A stretch of 64,000 nucleotides of DNA from Variovorax sp. HW608 (GTDB taxonomy: Bacteria > Pseudomonadota > Gammaproteobacteria > Burkholderiales > Burkholderiaceae_C). Of the stretch, positions 23,769-33,925 are shown in pieces. Where the stretch lies: NCBI RefSeq assembly GCF_900090195.1, contig NZ_LT607803.1, positions 372,001 through 436,000 on the forward strand, in the 5' to 3' direction. Both the position numbers and the translations under genes were made by a program. Positions within the stretch are counted from its first letter, which is position 1, and each line of letters opens with the position of its first letter. The notes under the pieces are model-generated. The model saw nothing but the letters and a program-made list of their open reading frames with translations, made no database searches and was not told the DNA's origin.

Positions 23769-25184
23769 CTAGTGGTCAGGAAGTACCTTGCCCGGATTGA
23801 GAATGTCGTGAGGGTCGAGCGCCTTCTTGATGCGCCGCATGATGTCCACCGCACCTTCACCGTGCTCCTCGACCAAGTAGGCTGTCTTGTGCAGACCCAC
23901 TCCATGCTCGCCCGTGCACGTTCCACCAAAGCGTATTGCTCGCCGAGTCAAGCGTTGGCTCAGCGCTTCCGCGCGCTCGCGCTCATCCGCATTGGCAGGA
24001 TCGATGAGAATCATGCAATGGAAGTTTCCGTCACCCACGTGACCGAATATGGCGACCGGCAACTCGGATGCCTCAAGGTCCAGGCGAGTTTCTTCGACAC
24101 AGTCCGAAAGCACTGATACGGGGACACATGCGTCCGTGGTCACGGATCGAGAACCCGGTTTCTGCTGAAGCACTGCAAAGTAGGCGTTATGCCTAGGATT
24201 CCACAGCGTTGCGCGTTCCTCTTCCCTGGTCGACATCGCAAATTCGCCACCTCCGCAGTCGTGTACGATCTGCTGCATCTGAGCGGCTTGCGCAGTCGCC
24301 TCGCCGGCGGCTCCGCAAAACTCCAGGAATAGGGTAGGGGCTTCGGTCAGCGAAGTCTTGCTGTGACGATTGATCGCGTGGATGGTCAGGGCGTCGAGCA
24401 TCTCGGCCCTTGCCAGTGGTAGTCCGAGTTGGACGGCCTGGATCACGGCGTCGACGGCTCCCTTTATGTCTCCAAAGGTTGCGACTGCTGCAAGAATTTC
24501 CTCCGGACGGGGATGCAGCTTCACTGTGACTTCAGTGATGATGCCAAGGGTGCCTTCCGAGCCGCAGTACAGGTTCGTCAGGTGGTAGCCCGCCGAAGAC
24601 TTGCGCGCCCTGGATGCAGTCCGAACGATTTCCCCCTCGGCAGTGACGACCGTTAGGTTGAGAAGGTTGTCGCGCATCGTTCCGTATCGCACAGTATTCG
24701 TCCCTGATGCAGCTGTAGCTACCATCCCGCCTATGGTCGCATTGGCGCCCGGATCAACTGAGAAAAAGAAGCCGGAGTGAGCGAGTTCGTCGTTCAACGC
24801 CATGCGAGTAACACCGGCTTGGACTGTCGCAGTCATGTCCTCGGGTTGAACCTTCAAGATTCGGTCCATCCGAGACATGTCGATGCAGATTCCCCCCTGT
24901 ACTGCCAGCACGTGGCCCTCAACCGAGGATCCGACCCCAAAGGCGATGACTGGCGCGCGATGTTCAGCGCAAAGCTTGACGATGAAGGCGACCTCTTCCG
25001 TCGACAAGGGAAACACCACCGCATCTGGTGGCATCGGTTCATAGTGGGATTCGTCAGCGCCGTGCTGCGACAAGATGCTGGAATTGGTCGTGTAGCGCTC
25101 TCGAAAGCGCTCGCTAAGGCTTGTATGCACCGCCGCCGGTATGTCTCTTCGGGCAGGGGAAAAAGGCTGGTTCATTGATACCAT
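23769..25184 (-). CDS. FAD-binding oxidase, D-lactate dehydrogenase / glycolate oxidase (GlcD) type
   Basis: A 471-residue protein. The PCMH-type FAD domain (about 50-230) shows IAFGVGSSVEGHVLAVQGGICIDMSRMDRIL and GANATIGGMVATAASGTNTVRYGTMRDN. The FAD-oxidase C domain shows GHVGDGNFHCMILID and GGTCTGEHGVGLHKTAYL, both with conserved metal/substrate residues. It oxidises a 2-hydroxy acid to the 2-oxo acid, passing electrons to a quinone or cytochrome. The product class (2-oxo acids) is what the adjacent ferredoxin oxidoreductase consumes. A LysR gene is divergent from it (103 bases apart), the usual layout for control. Confidence 0.92.
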   Translation of the reverse strand: MVSMNQPFSPARRDIPAAVHTSLSERFRERYTTNSSILSQHGADESHYEPMPPDAVVFPLSTEEVAFIVKLCAEHRAPVIAFGVGSSVEGHVLAVQGGICIDMSRMDRILKVQPEDMTATVQAGVTRMALNDELAHSGFFFSVDPGANATIGGMVATAASGTNTVRYGTMRDNLLNLTVVTAEGEIVRTASRARKSSAGYHLTNLYCGSEGTLGIITEVTVKLHPRPEEILAAVATFGDIKGAVDAVIQAVQLGLPLARAEMLDALTIHAINRHSKTSLTEAPTLFLEFCGAAGEATAQAAQMQQIVHDCGGGEFAMSTREEERATLWNPRHNAYFAVLQQKPGSRSVTTDACVPVSVLSDCVEETRLDLEASELPVAIFGHVGDGNFHCMILIDPANADERERAEALSQRLTRRAIRFGGTCTGEHGVGLHKTAYLVEEHGEGAVDIMRRIKKALDPHDILNPGKVLPDH

Positions 25185-25287
25185 CTGTGAATTGCTGCGG
25201 GCATGTCACTCTAGCCCTTGGCAACGATTTGAGCGTTTCCAAATTGCGTAGCCGCCATCTGGCAAAGCGATCGATGGGACAAATGGC

Positions 25288-26268
25288 ATGGAACTTCGAC
25301 AACTTAAATACTTTATCGCCGTAGCAGATAGTGGAAGCCTGTCGCGTGCTGCACTCGAGGTCTTCGTGGCGCAGTCAGCGCTGAGCAAACAAATTGCCGA
25401 ACTCGAGGACGAGCTGGGGGTCCAGTTGCTGTTTAGGGGGCGATCCGGGGTTACGGTGACGGAGGCTGGAAAGACGTTTTATGCGTACGCACAGGCTGTT
25501 CTTAAGCAACTGAACGACGTGAAGACTGCCGTGCGATCCTCGCCCAAGGCGATTGTTGGATCCGTGGTCCTGGTCTTGGGCCAAAGTGTTTCCGGAGCAC
25601 TCGCGCTCCCGCTCTTCCGGGCAGCACGGGATCGTTTGCCCGGGATTTCCCTGCATATCAACGAAGAGTTGATGGGAAACATGATTGAACAACTGCGTCA
25701 GGGAAGGGTCGATCTGATGGTCTTCACACCATTACCCTCGCATGAGGATATCGTCTTTCAACCCTTTGTCGAGGAAGAGCTCTATTTGCTCCGCGGTCCC
25801 GAAGCGGTGCCCGCGCTCCCCGACGGATCTGACGTGGATCTCGGTTTCGTCTCGAAGCAGCCGCTGGTGCTTCCAAGCATTCAACATGGCTTTGCCACTC
25901 GGGCCGTGCTTGCGGCGGCACTGGAGGAGCATGAGTTGCCTATGAAGGTGGTCGCAGAGATCAATTCAGTGTCTGTGTTCAAGAGTGCCGTCGAGGCCGG
26001 CATGGCATCGACGGTCATGCCGTATGCGCTCGCAGCGCACGAGGTCGAGGCTGGACGTTTGCGTGCGCATCGGATTCGACCTCAAAAGGTTGCTCGAACG
26101 CTCGGAATCTGCTATTCGAAGCACATTCCGCTCACACATGCGAAGGCGGCGGTCATAGAACTCGTGCAGAACCTTGCTAGAGATCTATGCGCTGGGGGCG
26201 AGTGGCAAGGAGCGACCTACATTGGGCCAGCACCCTCAACACCCTCCGCAAGCTTGGGCAGCAGGTGA
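25288..26268 (+). CDS. LysR-family transcriptional regulator
   Basis: A 326-residue LysR protein. The helix-turn-helix is at 1-60 (MELRQLKYFIAVADSGSLSRAALEVFVAQSALSKQIAELE) and the effector domain at about 90-300. The sequence resembles the nitrogen-assimilation/CynR-like branch that begins MELRQLKYF. It is divergent from the FAD oxidase gene, so it likely controls that gene and itself. The last 20 residues (GPAPSTPSASLGSR) are a non-conserved tail. Confidence 0.9.
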   Translation: MELRQLKYFIAVADSGSLSRAALEVFVAQSALSKQIAELEDELGVQLLFRGRSGVTVTEAGKTFYAYAQAVLKQLNDVKTAVRSSPKAIVGSVVLVLGQSVSGALALPLFRAARDRLPGISLHINEELMGNMIEQLRQGRVDLMVFTPLPSHEDIVFQPFVEEELYLLRGPEAVPALPDGSDVDLGFVSKQPLVLPSIQHGFATRAVLAAALEEHELPMKVVAEINSVSVFKSAVEAGMASTVMPYALAAHEVEAGRLRAHRIRPQKVARTLGICYSKHIPLTHAKAAVIELVQNLARDLCAGGEWQGATYIGPAPSTPSASLGSR

Positions 26269-26666
26269 TCTATCTCTGCAAGAGATGGTGACGTCGCCAA
26301 TCGATGGTATCGCAGTGCTCCCTTTTCGGCGACATTGCTGTTCCTGACTCGATCCCAGGAAGACTTTCCCGGCAAGGAAGCGTCGTCAGTTCCAGGTAGA
26401 CCTCGTCGGAGGAGGTGCCGATGCTCCACAGCGTCAGACTCTCTCTTCGTGAGGTTCGCTAGGCATGTGGTTCATCGCGGTTTATCGGCATCCATCTCGG
26501 TGCCTTTGGCATCGCTCCGACGATCACCAGACTTGGTTCCTGTGTACTGATTGGCACCCTTACTAGGGGCCTGCGGTGCGGGCATGCCGTTCAGCGCGTG
26601 CCTGTCCGCATCCAAACCCGATGGAACGCCTGGCATCAGCATCATCAACTTGCTGGAAAAGAGCGC
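26269..26666. other. Intergenic stretch before etfB
   Basis: About 400 bases with no convincing gene. A short minus-strand frame (26472-26633) encodes a polar peptide of about 54 residues ([19 protein letters not shown]) that could be a small gene, but nothing confirms it. The last 60 bases presumably hold the etf promoter. Confidence 0.35.
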
Positions 26667-27416
26667 ATGAGAGTACTGGTCCCCGTCAAGCGGGTCGTCG
26701 ACTACAACGTGAAGGTGCGCGTGAAGAGCGATGGCACCGGTGTGGACATTGCCAACGTCAAGATGAGCATGAACCCCTTCGACGAGATTGCCGTCGAAGA
26801 GGCGGTTCGTTTGAAGGAAAAGGGCGTGGCGACCGAGGTCATCGCCGTCTCCTGCGGCGATGCCAAGTGCCAGGAGACGCTCCGCACCGCAATGGCCATC
26901 GGTGCGGATCGCGGCATCCTCGTGGAAACGACTGAAGAGCTGCAGCCTCTCGCGGTTGCCAAGCTCCTGAAGGCCCTCGTCGACAAGGAGCAACCGTCTC
27001 TGGTCATCCTCGGCAAGCAGGCCATCGATGACGACAACAACCAGACCGGCCAGATGCTCGCCGCCCTGGCGGACCTGCCCCAGGGCACCTTCGCATCGAA
27101 GGTCGAAGTGGCCGGTGACAAGCTGAGCGTCACGCGCGAAGTCGATGGCGGCCTGGAAACCCTCTCGCTGTCTCTGCCCGCGGTCATCACCACCGACCTG
27201 CGCCTGAACGAGCCGCGCTACGTGACCTTGCCCAACATCATGAAGGCCAAGAAGAAGCAGCTGGACACGGTGACCCCGGCGGACCTGGGCGTGGACGCGG
27301 CGCCCCGCCTGAAGACCCTGAAGGTGGCCGAGCCCCCCAAGCGCGGCGCCGGCATCAAGGTGCCCGACGTCGCCACGCTGGTGGACAAGCTGAAGAACGA
27401 AGCCAAGGTGATCTGA
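26667..27416 (+). CDS. etfB: Electron transfer flavoprotein beta subunit
   Basis: A 249-residue Etf[49 protein letters not shown], then [46 protein letters not shown], the AMP-binding and acyl-CoA-dehydrogenase-contact regions. The late [39 protein letters not shown] segment is the family signature. With EtfA it carries electrons from acyl-CoA dehydrogenases to the quinone pool. The ATG at 26667 opens exactly at the family N-terminus. Confidence 0.96.
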   Translation: MRVLVPVKRVVDYNVKVRVKSDGTGVDIANVKMSMNPFDEIAVEEAVRLKEKGVATEVIAVSCGDAKCQETLRTAMAIGADRGILVETTEELQPLAVAKLLKALVDKEQPSLVILGKQAIDDDNNQTGQMLAALADLPQGTFASKVEVAGDKLSVTREVDGGLETLSLSLPAVITTDLRLNEPRYVTLPNIMKAKKKQLDTVTPADLGVDAAPRLKTLKVAEPPKRGAGIKVPDVATLVDKLKNEAKVI

Positions 27417-27439
27417 GGCAAAGAGAAGGAATACTCGAC

Positions 27440-28375
27440 ATGACCGTACTTGTTGTTGCCGAACACGACCACGCCACGCTCAAGCCGGCGACCCTGAACA
27501 CCGTGACCGCCGCCAAGGCCTGCGGCGGCGATGTGCACATTCTGGTGGCCGGTGCCAATGCCGCCGAAGCCGGCAAGGCGGCCGCCCAGGTGGCAGGCGT
27601 TGCCAAGGTGATCGTGGCCGATAGCCCCTCCTTGGCGGAAAACCTCGCCGAGAACGTCGCCGCCCAGGTGCTGGCGATCGCCAAGAGCTACACCCACATC
27701 CTTTTCCCGGCCACCGCCAACGGCAAGAACGTCGCCCCGCGCGTGGCCGCCAAGCTGGATGTCGCTCAGATCAGCGACATCACCAAGGTGGACAGCGCCG
27801 ACACCTTCGAGCGCCCGATCTATGCCGGCAACGCCATTGCCACCGTACAGAGCAGCGATGCGATCAAGGTCATCACCGTGCGTACCACCGGCTTCGACGC
27901 CGCAGCCGCCACCGGCGGCAGCGCCGCGGTGGAAAGCGCCGACGGCGTACAGGACAGCGGCAAGAGCGCCTTCGTGGGCCGGGAAGTCACCAAGAGCGAC
28001 CGCCCCGAACTCACCGCGGCCAAGATCATCGTCTCGGGCGGCCGAGCCCTCGGCAGCGCCGAGAAGTTCAATGAAGTGATGACCCCGCTGGCGGACAAGC
28101 TCGGCGCCGCACTCGGCGCCAGCCGCGCCGCCGTGGACGCAGGCTACGCCCCGAACGATTCGCAAGTGGGCCAGACCGGCAAGATCGTCGCCCCGCAGTT
28201 GTACATCGCAGCAGGCATCTCCGGCGCGATCCAGCACCTGGCGGGCATGAAGGACTCCAAGGTGATCGTCGCGATCAACAAGGACCCCGAGGCGCCGATC
28301 TTCGGCGTCGCGGACTACGGATTGGAGGCCGATCTCTTCACTGCGCTCCCAGAGCTTCAGGCTGCAGTTGCCTAG
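27440..28375 (+). CDS. etfA: Electron transfer flavoprotein alpha subunit
   Basis: A 311-residue EtfA, starting 23 bases after etfB. Domain I begins [24 protein letters not shown]. The FAD-binding domain II contains [92 protein letters not shown], the family signature. Forms the EtfAB heterodimer that accepts electrons from the acyl-CoA dehydrogenases encoded nearby (32386-33513 and perhaps 57112-58323). Confidence 0.96.
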   Translation: MTVLVVAEHDHATLKPATLNTVTAAKACGGDVHILVAGANAAEAGKAAAQVAGVAKVIVADSPSLAENLAENVAAQVLAIAKSYTHILFPATANGKNVAPRVAAKLDVAQISDITKVDSADTFERPIYAGNAIATVQSSDAIKVITVRTTGFDAAAATGGSAAVESADGVQDSGKSAFVGREVTKSDRPELTAAKIIVSGGRALGSAEKFNEVMTPLADKLGAALGASRAAVDAGYAPNDSQVGQTGKIVAPQLYIAAGISGAIQHLAGMKDSKVIVAINKDPEAPIFGVADYGLEADLFTALPELQAAVA

Positions 28376-28435
28376 TGCTCGTGCATATCAGTTCGCTGAC
28401 TTTACCAATTGATTAGACAGGATGCGTTGAGTGAA

Positions 28436-29341
28436 ATGGATCGAAATTTGACCTGCCAAGACCCGGCAAACTCGCCCCTATCTGGCGTACGAATCTTGAG
28501 TCTCGCGCTCAACCTTCCAGGTCCGGCGGCGCTTCTTCGCTGCCGTACGATGGGGGCCGATTGCATGAAGCTTGAGCCGCCCAGTGGGGATCCCATGGAG
28601 GTCTACTGTCCTGCGGCATATGCGGATCTTCATGTCGGTATCGCAACCGAGACTGCGGATCTAAAGTCAGATTCAGGGCGAGCCCGACTGCACGAACTTC
28701 TCGCGCAAGCCGATGTGTTTCTTACCTCGTTCAGGCCATCAGCAATCGAGCGATTGGGGCTGGGTTGGGACCTTCTAACTGAGCGCTACCCGAAGCTGTC
28801 GCACGTGGCCATCGTAGGGGACCACGGCGCCAAAGCAGAGGATCCTGGACACGACCTGACTTACCTCGCGGAACACGGCTTGGTTTGCGGCTTGGCGCTC
28901 CCTGCTTCCCTGTTCGCAGATATGAGCGGCGCTTTGATCGCGAGCGAAAGGGTCTTGAGTCAGGTCATGTTGGCTCGCAGCGCTGCCGGAGGCTCTTCGA
29001 GGGGGGCGTATTCGGAGGTCGCGCTGGGTGGCGCTGCTCAATGGCTGGCCCTTCCGCGAACCTGGGGCCTGACACTGCCCGACGGTTCCGTTGGCGGTGC
29101 CCACGCAGGGTACCGGGTCTATCGCTGCTCGGATGGCCGTGTGGCGTTGGCCGCGCTAGAGCCTCACTTCGCGAGGCGGCTCTGTGAGGTCGTCAATCTG
29201 CCGCCGTCTGACATGCTCTCACCTTCGGTTCGTGAAGCTCTCACCGGTTGGTTTGGACAGCGCAACTGTGCCCAAGTTCGCGCTCTGGCCACTATGAACG
29301 ACCTTCCACTGTTGGTCTTGCCTGATCGAGGTGTTGAATGA
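28436..29341 (+). CDS. CaiB/BaiF-family (class III) CoA transferase or racemase
   Basis: About 301 residues from the ATG at 28436; a TTG at 28409 gives a longer form. The N-terminus ([40 protein letters not shown]) is the Rossmann-type CoA-binding fold of family III. The conserved aspartate that forms the acyl-enzyme anhydride fits [16 protein letters not shown]. It is shorter than typical 380-420 residue CoA transferases and closer to the alpha-methylacyl-CoA racemase branch, lacking part of the small domain. It overlaps the enoyl-CoA hydratase gene by 4 bases. Confidence 0.85.
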   Translation: MDRNLTCQDPANSPLSGVRILSLALNLPGPAALLRCRTMGADCMKLEPPSGDPMEVYCPAAYADLHVGIATETADLKSDSGRARLHELLAQADVFLTSFRPSAIERLGLGWDLLTERYPKLSHVAIVGDHGAKAEDPGHDLTYLAEHGLVCGLALPASLFADMSGALIASERVLSQVMLARSAAGGSSRGAYSEVALGGAAQWLALPRTWGLTLPDGSVGGAHAGYRVYRCSDGRVALAALEPHFARRLCEVVNLPPSDMLSPSVREALTGWFGQRNCAQVRALATMNDLPLLVLPDRGVE

Positions 29342-30117
29342 GTTTCCAGAATCTTCAGGTCCGCGTCGAAGCCGAGAAGGTCGGCATCATCACGCTGAAC
29401 CGTCCCAAGGCGCTGAATGCGCTCAACGACCAGCTGATGACCGAACTGGGCCAGGCGCTGAAGGCCTTCGACGCCGACGAGGCCATCGGCTGCATCATCG
29501 TCACCGGCAGCGAAAAGGCGTTTGCCGCCGGCGCCGACATCGCCGCCATGGCCAAGTACACCTTTCTCGATGCGTACAAGGGCGACTTCATCACCCGCAA
29601 CTGGGAAACCATCCGCTCGATCCGCAAGCCCGTCATCGCCGCGGTCGCGGGCTTCGCGCTCGGCGGCGGCTGCGAGCTGGCGATGATGTGCGACTTCATC
29701 ATCGCGGCCGACAACGCGAAGTTCGGCCAGCCCGAGATCAAGATCGGCGTCATCCCCGGCGCCGGTGGCACGCAGCGCCTGCCGCGCGCGGTCGGCAAGT
29801 CGAAGGCGATGGACATGGTCCTCACGGCCCGCATGATGGACGCCGCCGAAGCCGAGCGCGCCGGGCTCGTGAGCCGCGTCGTGCCACTGGGCAAGCTGAT
29901 GGAAGAGACCCTGGGCGCCGCGCTCGTGATCTCGGGCTTCTCCCAGCTGTCGGTGATGGCGGCCAAGGAATCGGTCAACCGCGCCTTCGAAAGCGGCCTC
30001 GCGGACGGCGTGATGTTCGAGCGGCGCCTGTTCCACTCGCTGTTCGCGACCGCCGACCAGAAGGAAGGCATGGACGCCTTCCTGACCAAGCGGGCGCCGA
30101 ACTTCAACCATCCCTAA
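29338..30117 (+). CDS. Enoyl-CoA hydratase
   Basis: A 259-residue crotonase. The oxyanion-hole segments are [12 protein letters not shown] and [44 protein letters not shown]. The catalytic glutamate pair is the E of GCELAMMCD and the E of QPEIKIG, both present as in short-chain enoyl-CoA hydratases. It adds water to a trans-2-enoyl-CoA. It is translationally coupled to the CoA-transferase gene and is followed after 295 bases by the dehydrogenase and thiolase genes of the same beta-oxidation route. Confidence 0.95.
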   Translation: MSFQNLQVRVEAEKVGIITLNRPKALNALNDQLMTELGQALKAFDADEAIGCIIVTGSEKAFAAGADIAAMAKYTFLDAYKGDFITRNWETIRSIRKPVIAAVAGFALGGGCELAMMCDFIIAADNAKFGQPEIKIGVIPGAGGTQRLPRAVGKSKAMDMVLTARMMDAAEAERAGLVSRVVPLGKLMEETLGAALVISGFSQLSVMAAKESVNRAFESGLADGVMFERRLFHSLFATADQKEGMDAFLTKRAPNFNHP

Positions 30118-30412
30118 CTAACCGGGAACGCCGCGCGGGCACGTCGTTGGTCGCCCAACGAATTTGGTGTTCCGAGCGTTCGAATCTGACATCGAGTTCT
30201 GGGAGATTGACCCATGGCCTACCTGCGACGGTGTCTCATCGAACTTCGGATGCGAAGCGGCGAGGCACACGAAGGTCTCCCCTTCGAAAGTGCGAACCTG
30301 GACTGCGACCTCACTGCGTCAAGTCTTGACTCGCGGACGTTGACCAACTCGCGTGGCAAATCCCAGGGCTCTACAGATTTCCAGAATGGACTCAAACGAA
30401 CGGAGCTAAAGC
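30118..30412. other. Intergenic stretch between hydratase and SDR genes
   Basis: About 295 bases with no credible gene. Its length suggests that the SDR-thiolase-acyl-CoA dehydrogenase block has its own promoter; none was pinned down. Confidence 0.35.
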
Positions 30413-31171
30413 ATGAAGATTGAAGGCAAGGTATTCATCGTCACCGGCGGTGCCTCGGGGCTCGGCGAGGGCACGGCGCGGATGCTGGCGGCAAATGGCG
30501 GCAAGGTGGTCATCGCCGACATGCAGGCCGACAAGGGCGAAGCGGTCGCCAAGGAGATCGGCGGCGTCTTCGTCAAATGCGACGTGAGCCAGGAAGCGGA
30601 CGGCCAGGCCGCCGTGGCCGCCGCCCTCAAGCTGGGCAAGCTCATGGGCCTCGTCAATTGCGCCGGCATCGCGCCGGCCGAGAAGACTGTCGGCAAGAAC
30701 GGGCCGCACGGACTCGCGGTCTTCAGCAAGACGGTGATGGTCAACCTCGTGGGCAGCTTCAACATGATCCGCCTCGCGGCCGACGCGATGAGCAGGAACG
30801 AGCCGGAATCGACCGGCGAGCGCGGCGTGCTGATCTCCACCGCCTCCGTCGCCGCCTACGACGGCCAGATCGGCCAGGCCGCCTACAGCGCATCGAAGGG
30901 GGGCGTCGTCGGCATGACCTTGCCGATCGCGCGCGACCTGGCGCGCAGCGGCATCCGCAACATGACGATCGCTCCGGGCATCTTCGGCACGCCGATGCTG
31001 TTCGGCATGCCCCAGGAAGTGCAGGACGCGCTGGCCGCGAGCGTGCCCTTCCCCTCGCGCCTGGGCACGCCCGAGGACTATGCGAAGCTCGCCCGCCACA
31101 TCATCGAGAACGACATGCTCAACGGCGAGGTGATCCGGCTCGACGGCGCGATTCGGCTGGCGCCTCGGTGA
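30413..31171 (+). CDS. Short-chain dehydrogenase, 3-hydroxyacyl-CoA dehydrogenase type II-like
   Basis: A 252-residue classical SDR with the nucleotide-binding motif [15 protein letters not shown] (residues about 10-24), the adenine-binding [15 protein letters not shown], and a catalytic serine in [13 protein letters not shown] followed by YSASK. The whole chain resembles HSD10-type 3-hydroxyacyl-CoA dehydrogenases ([32 protein letters not shown]). It oxidises 3-hydroxyacyl-CoA to 3-ketoacyl-CoA with NAD. The thiolase follows after 26 bases. Confidence 0.93.
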   Translation: MKIEGKVFIVTGGASGLGEGTARMLAANGGKVVIADMQADKGEAVAKEIGGVFVKCDVSQEADGQAAVAAALKLGKLMGLVNCAGIAPAEKTVGKNGPHGLAVFSKTVMVNLVGSFNMIRLAADAMSRNEPESTGERGVLISTASVAAYDGQIGQAAYSASKGGVVGMTLPIARDLARSGIRNMTIAPGIFGTPMLFGMPQEVQDALAASVPFPSRLGTPEDYAKLARHIIENDMLNGEVIRLDGAIRLAPR

Positions 31172-31197
31172 CCAGAAACATATTCAGGAGATTGCAG

Positions 31198-32382
31198 ATG
31201 TCTGATTCGATCGTGATCGTAGGCGCCGCCCGTACCCCGATGGGCGGCTTCCAGGGCGACTTTTCTTCCCTCGCGGCGCATGACCTCGGCGGCGTGGCGA
31301 TCAAGGCCGCCATCGAGCGCGCCGGCATCAGTGCCGACAGCGTGGGCGAGGTGCTCTTCGGCAACTGCCTGATGGCCGGCCAGGGCCAGGCGCCGGCACG
31401 GCAGGCGGCCTACAAGGGCGGCCTGCCCGACAGCGCCGGCGCGGTCACGCTCAGCAAGATGTGCGGCTCGGCGATGAAGGCGGCCATGATGGCGCACGAC
31501 ATGCTGCTCGCGGGCACGCACGAAGTGATGGTGGCCGGCGGCATGGAAAGCATGACCAATGCGCCCTACCTCATGCTCAAGGGCCGTGGCGGCTACCGCA
31601 TGGGCCACGACCGCATCTTCGACCACATGATGCTCGACGGCCTGGAAGACGCCTACCAGCCGGGCCGCTCGATGGGCACCTTCGGCGAGGACTGCGCGGC
31701 CAAGTACAAGTTCACGCGCGAGCAGCAGGATGCCTTCGCGATCGCCAGCGTCGAGCGCGCCAAGGCCGCGACCACGTCGGGCGCGTTCAAGGCCGAGATC
31801 GCCGCGGTGACCGTCAAGGGTCGCGGCGGCGACACGGTGATCGAGATCGACGAAGGCCCGGGCAAGGTCAAGGTCGACAAGATCCCGACGCTCAAGCCCG
31901 CGTTCAAGAAGGACGGCGGCACCATCACCGCCGCATCGAGTTCGTCGATCAACGACGGCGCCGCCGCGCTGGTGATGATGACCGAGAGCACCGCGAAGAA
32001 GTACGGTGCCAGGCCGATCGCGCGCCTCGTCGGCCACGCCACGCACGCGCAGCAGCCCGAGTGGTTCTCCACCGCACCGGTGGGCGCGGTCGCCAAGCTG
32101 TTCAAGAAGACCGGCTGGGGCGTGAAGGACGTCGACCTGTGGGAAGTCAACGAGGCTTTCGCGGTGGTGCCGATGGCGCTCATGCACGAGCTGTCGGTTG
32201 CGCACGAGATCGTCAACGTGAACGGCGGCGCCTGCGCGCTGGGCCATCCGATCGGCGCCAGCGGCGCGCGCATCATGGTGACGCTGATCCATGCGCTCCA
32301 GCAGCGCGGCAAGAAGCGCGGCGTTGCGACGCTGTGCATCGGCGGCGGCGAAGGCACGGCCGTGGCCATCGAACTGATCTGA
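31198..32382 (+). CDS. Acetyl-CoA C-acyltransferase (thiolase)
   Basis: A 394-residue thiolase. The nucleophilic cysteine is in LSKMCGSAMKAAM (about residue 90). VNGGACALGHPIGASGAR carries the catalytic histidine and LCIGGGEGTAVAIEL the final cysteine. The N-terminal IVIVGAARTPMGGFQGDFSSL is typical of biosynthetic/degradative acetyl-CoA acetyltransferases. It cleaves a 3-ketoacyl-CoA to acetyl-CoA and a shortened acyl-CoA. AGGAGATTGCAG before the ATG supports the start, and the next gene begins 3 bases after the stop. Confidence 0.95.
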   Translation: MSDSIVIVGAARTPMGGFQGDFSSLAAHDLGGVAIKAAIERAGISADSVGEVLFGNCLMAGQGQAPARQAAYKGGLPDSAGAVTLSKMCGSAMKAAMMAHDMLLAGTHEVMVAGGMESMTNAPYLMLKGRGGYRMGHDRIFDHMMLDGLEDAYQPGRSMGTFGEDCAAKYKFTREQQDAFAIASVERAKAATTSGAFKAEIAAVTVKGRGGDTVIEIDEGPGKVKVDKIPTLKPAFKKDGGTITAASSSSINDGAAALVMMTESTAKKYGARPIARLVGHATHAQQPEWFSTAPVGAVAKLFKKTGWGVKDVDLWEVNEAFAVVPMALMHELSVAHEIVNVNGGACALGHPIGASGARIMVTLIHALQQRGKKRGVATLCIGGGEGTAVAIELI

Positions 32383-32385
32383 AAC

Positions 32386-33513
32386 ATGTTGCTGACAACT
32401 GACCAAGAAGCGATCCGCGATGCCGTGCGCGCCTTCGCGCAGGCCGAACTCTGGCCCCATGCGCCGCAATGGGACCGCGACCACAGCTTTCCCAAGGCGG
32501 CCCACGAAGGCCTGGCGGCGCTGGGTGCCTACGGCATCTGCGTGCCGGAGGAAGACGGCGGCGCGGGGCTCGACTACCTGACGCTGGCGCTGGTGCTCGA
32601 GGAGATCGCCGCCGGCGATGGCGGCACCAGCACCGCGATCAGCGTGACCAACTGCCCGGTCAACGCGATCCTGATGCGCTACGGCAATGCGGCGCAGAAG
32701 AAGCAGTGGCTGCAGCCGCTCGCGCAGGGAAAGATGCTGGGCGCCTTCTGCCTCACCGAGCCGCAGGCGGGCAGCGATGCCTCGTCGCTGCGCACCAGCG
32801 CGCGCAAGGACGGCGACGCGTGGGTGATCGACGGCGTCAAGCAGTTCATCACCAGCGGCAAGAACGGGCAGGTCGCGATCGTGATCGCGGTCACCGACAA
32901 GGGCGCGGGCAAGCGCGGCATGAGCGCCTTCATCGTGCCGACCGATGCGCCCGGCTACCAGGTCGCACGTCTCGAAGACAAGCTGGGCCAGCATTCGAGC
33001 GACACCGCGCAGATCAATTTCGACGGCTGCCGCATCCCGGCCGAGAACCTGATCGGCCAGGAAGGCGAGGGCTACAAGATCGCGCTCGGCGCGCTCGAAG
33101 GCGGGCGCATCGGCATCGCCGCGCAGAGCGTGGGCATGGCGCGCAGCGCCTTCGAGTTCGCGCTCAACTACGCCAAGGAGCGCCAGGCCTTCGGCGGTTC
33201 GATCTTCGAGCAGCAGGCGGTGGGCTTCCGGCTCGCGGAATGCGCGACGCAGATCGAGGCCGCCCGCCAGTTGATCTGGCACGCCGCGAGCCTGCGCGAT
33301 GCGGGCCTGCCCTGTCTGAAGGAAGCGGCGATGGCCAAGCTGTTCGCGAGCGAGATGGCCGAGCGCGTGTGCAGCGCCGCGATCCAGACGCTGGGCGGCT
33401 ACGGCTACGTCAACGACTTCCCGCTGGAGCGCATCTACCGCGACGTGCGCGTGTGCCAGATCTACGAAGGCACGTCGGACATCCAGAAGCTGCTGATCCA
33501 GCGGGCGCTCTGA
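32386..33513 (+). CDS. Acyl-CoA dehydrogenase
   Basis: A 375-residue flavoprotein of the usual length: [24 protein letters not shown] (flavin-binding signature), [23 protein letters not shown], and the late [36 protein letters not shown]-type region, in which the YEGTSDIQ glutamate is the catalytic base. It removes the alpha/beta hydrogens of an acyl-CoA and passes electrons to ETF, whose genes lie 5 kb upstream. Together with the hydratase, SDR and thiolase it completes a full beta-oxidation cycle. Confidence 0.95.
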   Translation: [375 protein letters not shown]

Positions 33514-33619
33514 GCGACCACAACGCCAAGGGATACGCCCGGATTCCCCGGGATGCCCAATCTTGAAACGTGCATCACTTTGAAGCTGTCAGTCAGCTGG
33601 CAAACATCAGGAGAATACT

Positions 33620-33925
33620 TTGAGTGCTTATGTGCTGGCCGTTATCAACGTCGAAGACCCGGTGAAGTATGGAGATTACGCCTCCGTGGCCCCGGCTACG
33701 GTCGAAGCATTTGGAGGACGGTATCTTGCTCGCGACGGAAAAAAACATCCGCTGGAAGGTGCTGTATTCGGGAATCGGGTCGTAGTTCTCGAGTTCCCCT
33801 CCGTAGAAGCTGCTAACCGCTGGTACCACTCGGATGAGTATCAAGCAGTCAGACGCAAGCGAGAGGGGGCGGCACAGGGAGACATTTTCGTCATTGAAGG
33901 CTACGCTCATCCATCGTCAAATTGA
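33620..33925 (+). CDS. DUF1330-domain protein
   Basis: A 101-residue single DUF1330 domain (dimeric alpha-beta barrel fold): AYVLAVINVEDPVKYGDYASVAPATVEAFGGRYLARDGK, then VVVLEFPSVEAANRWYHSDEYQAVRRKREGAAQGDIFVIEGY. The start is TTG, supported by CAGGAGA upstream and because the domain begins immediately. The family's function is unknown; members often sit beside CoA-ester catabolic genes, as here. Confidence 0.88.
   Translation: MSAYVLAVINVEDPVKYGDYASVAPATVEAFGGRYLARDGKKHPLEGAVFGNRVVVLEFPSVEAANRWYHSDEYQAVRRKREGAAQGDIFVIEGYAHPSSN

Noticed and set aside
26472..26633. A small polar peptide gene upstream of etfB
   Set aside because: No ribosome-binding site or conserved pattern supports it; mentioned only in the intergenic entry.
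31078..33282. A 734-codon minus-strand frame
   Set aside because: Antisense to thiolase and acyl-CoA dehydrogenase, which both have complete catalytic motifs; the minus frame has none.
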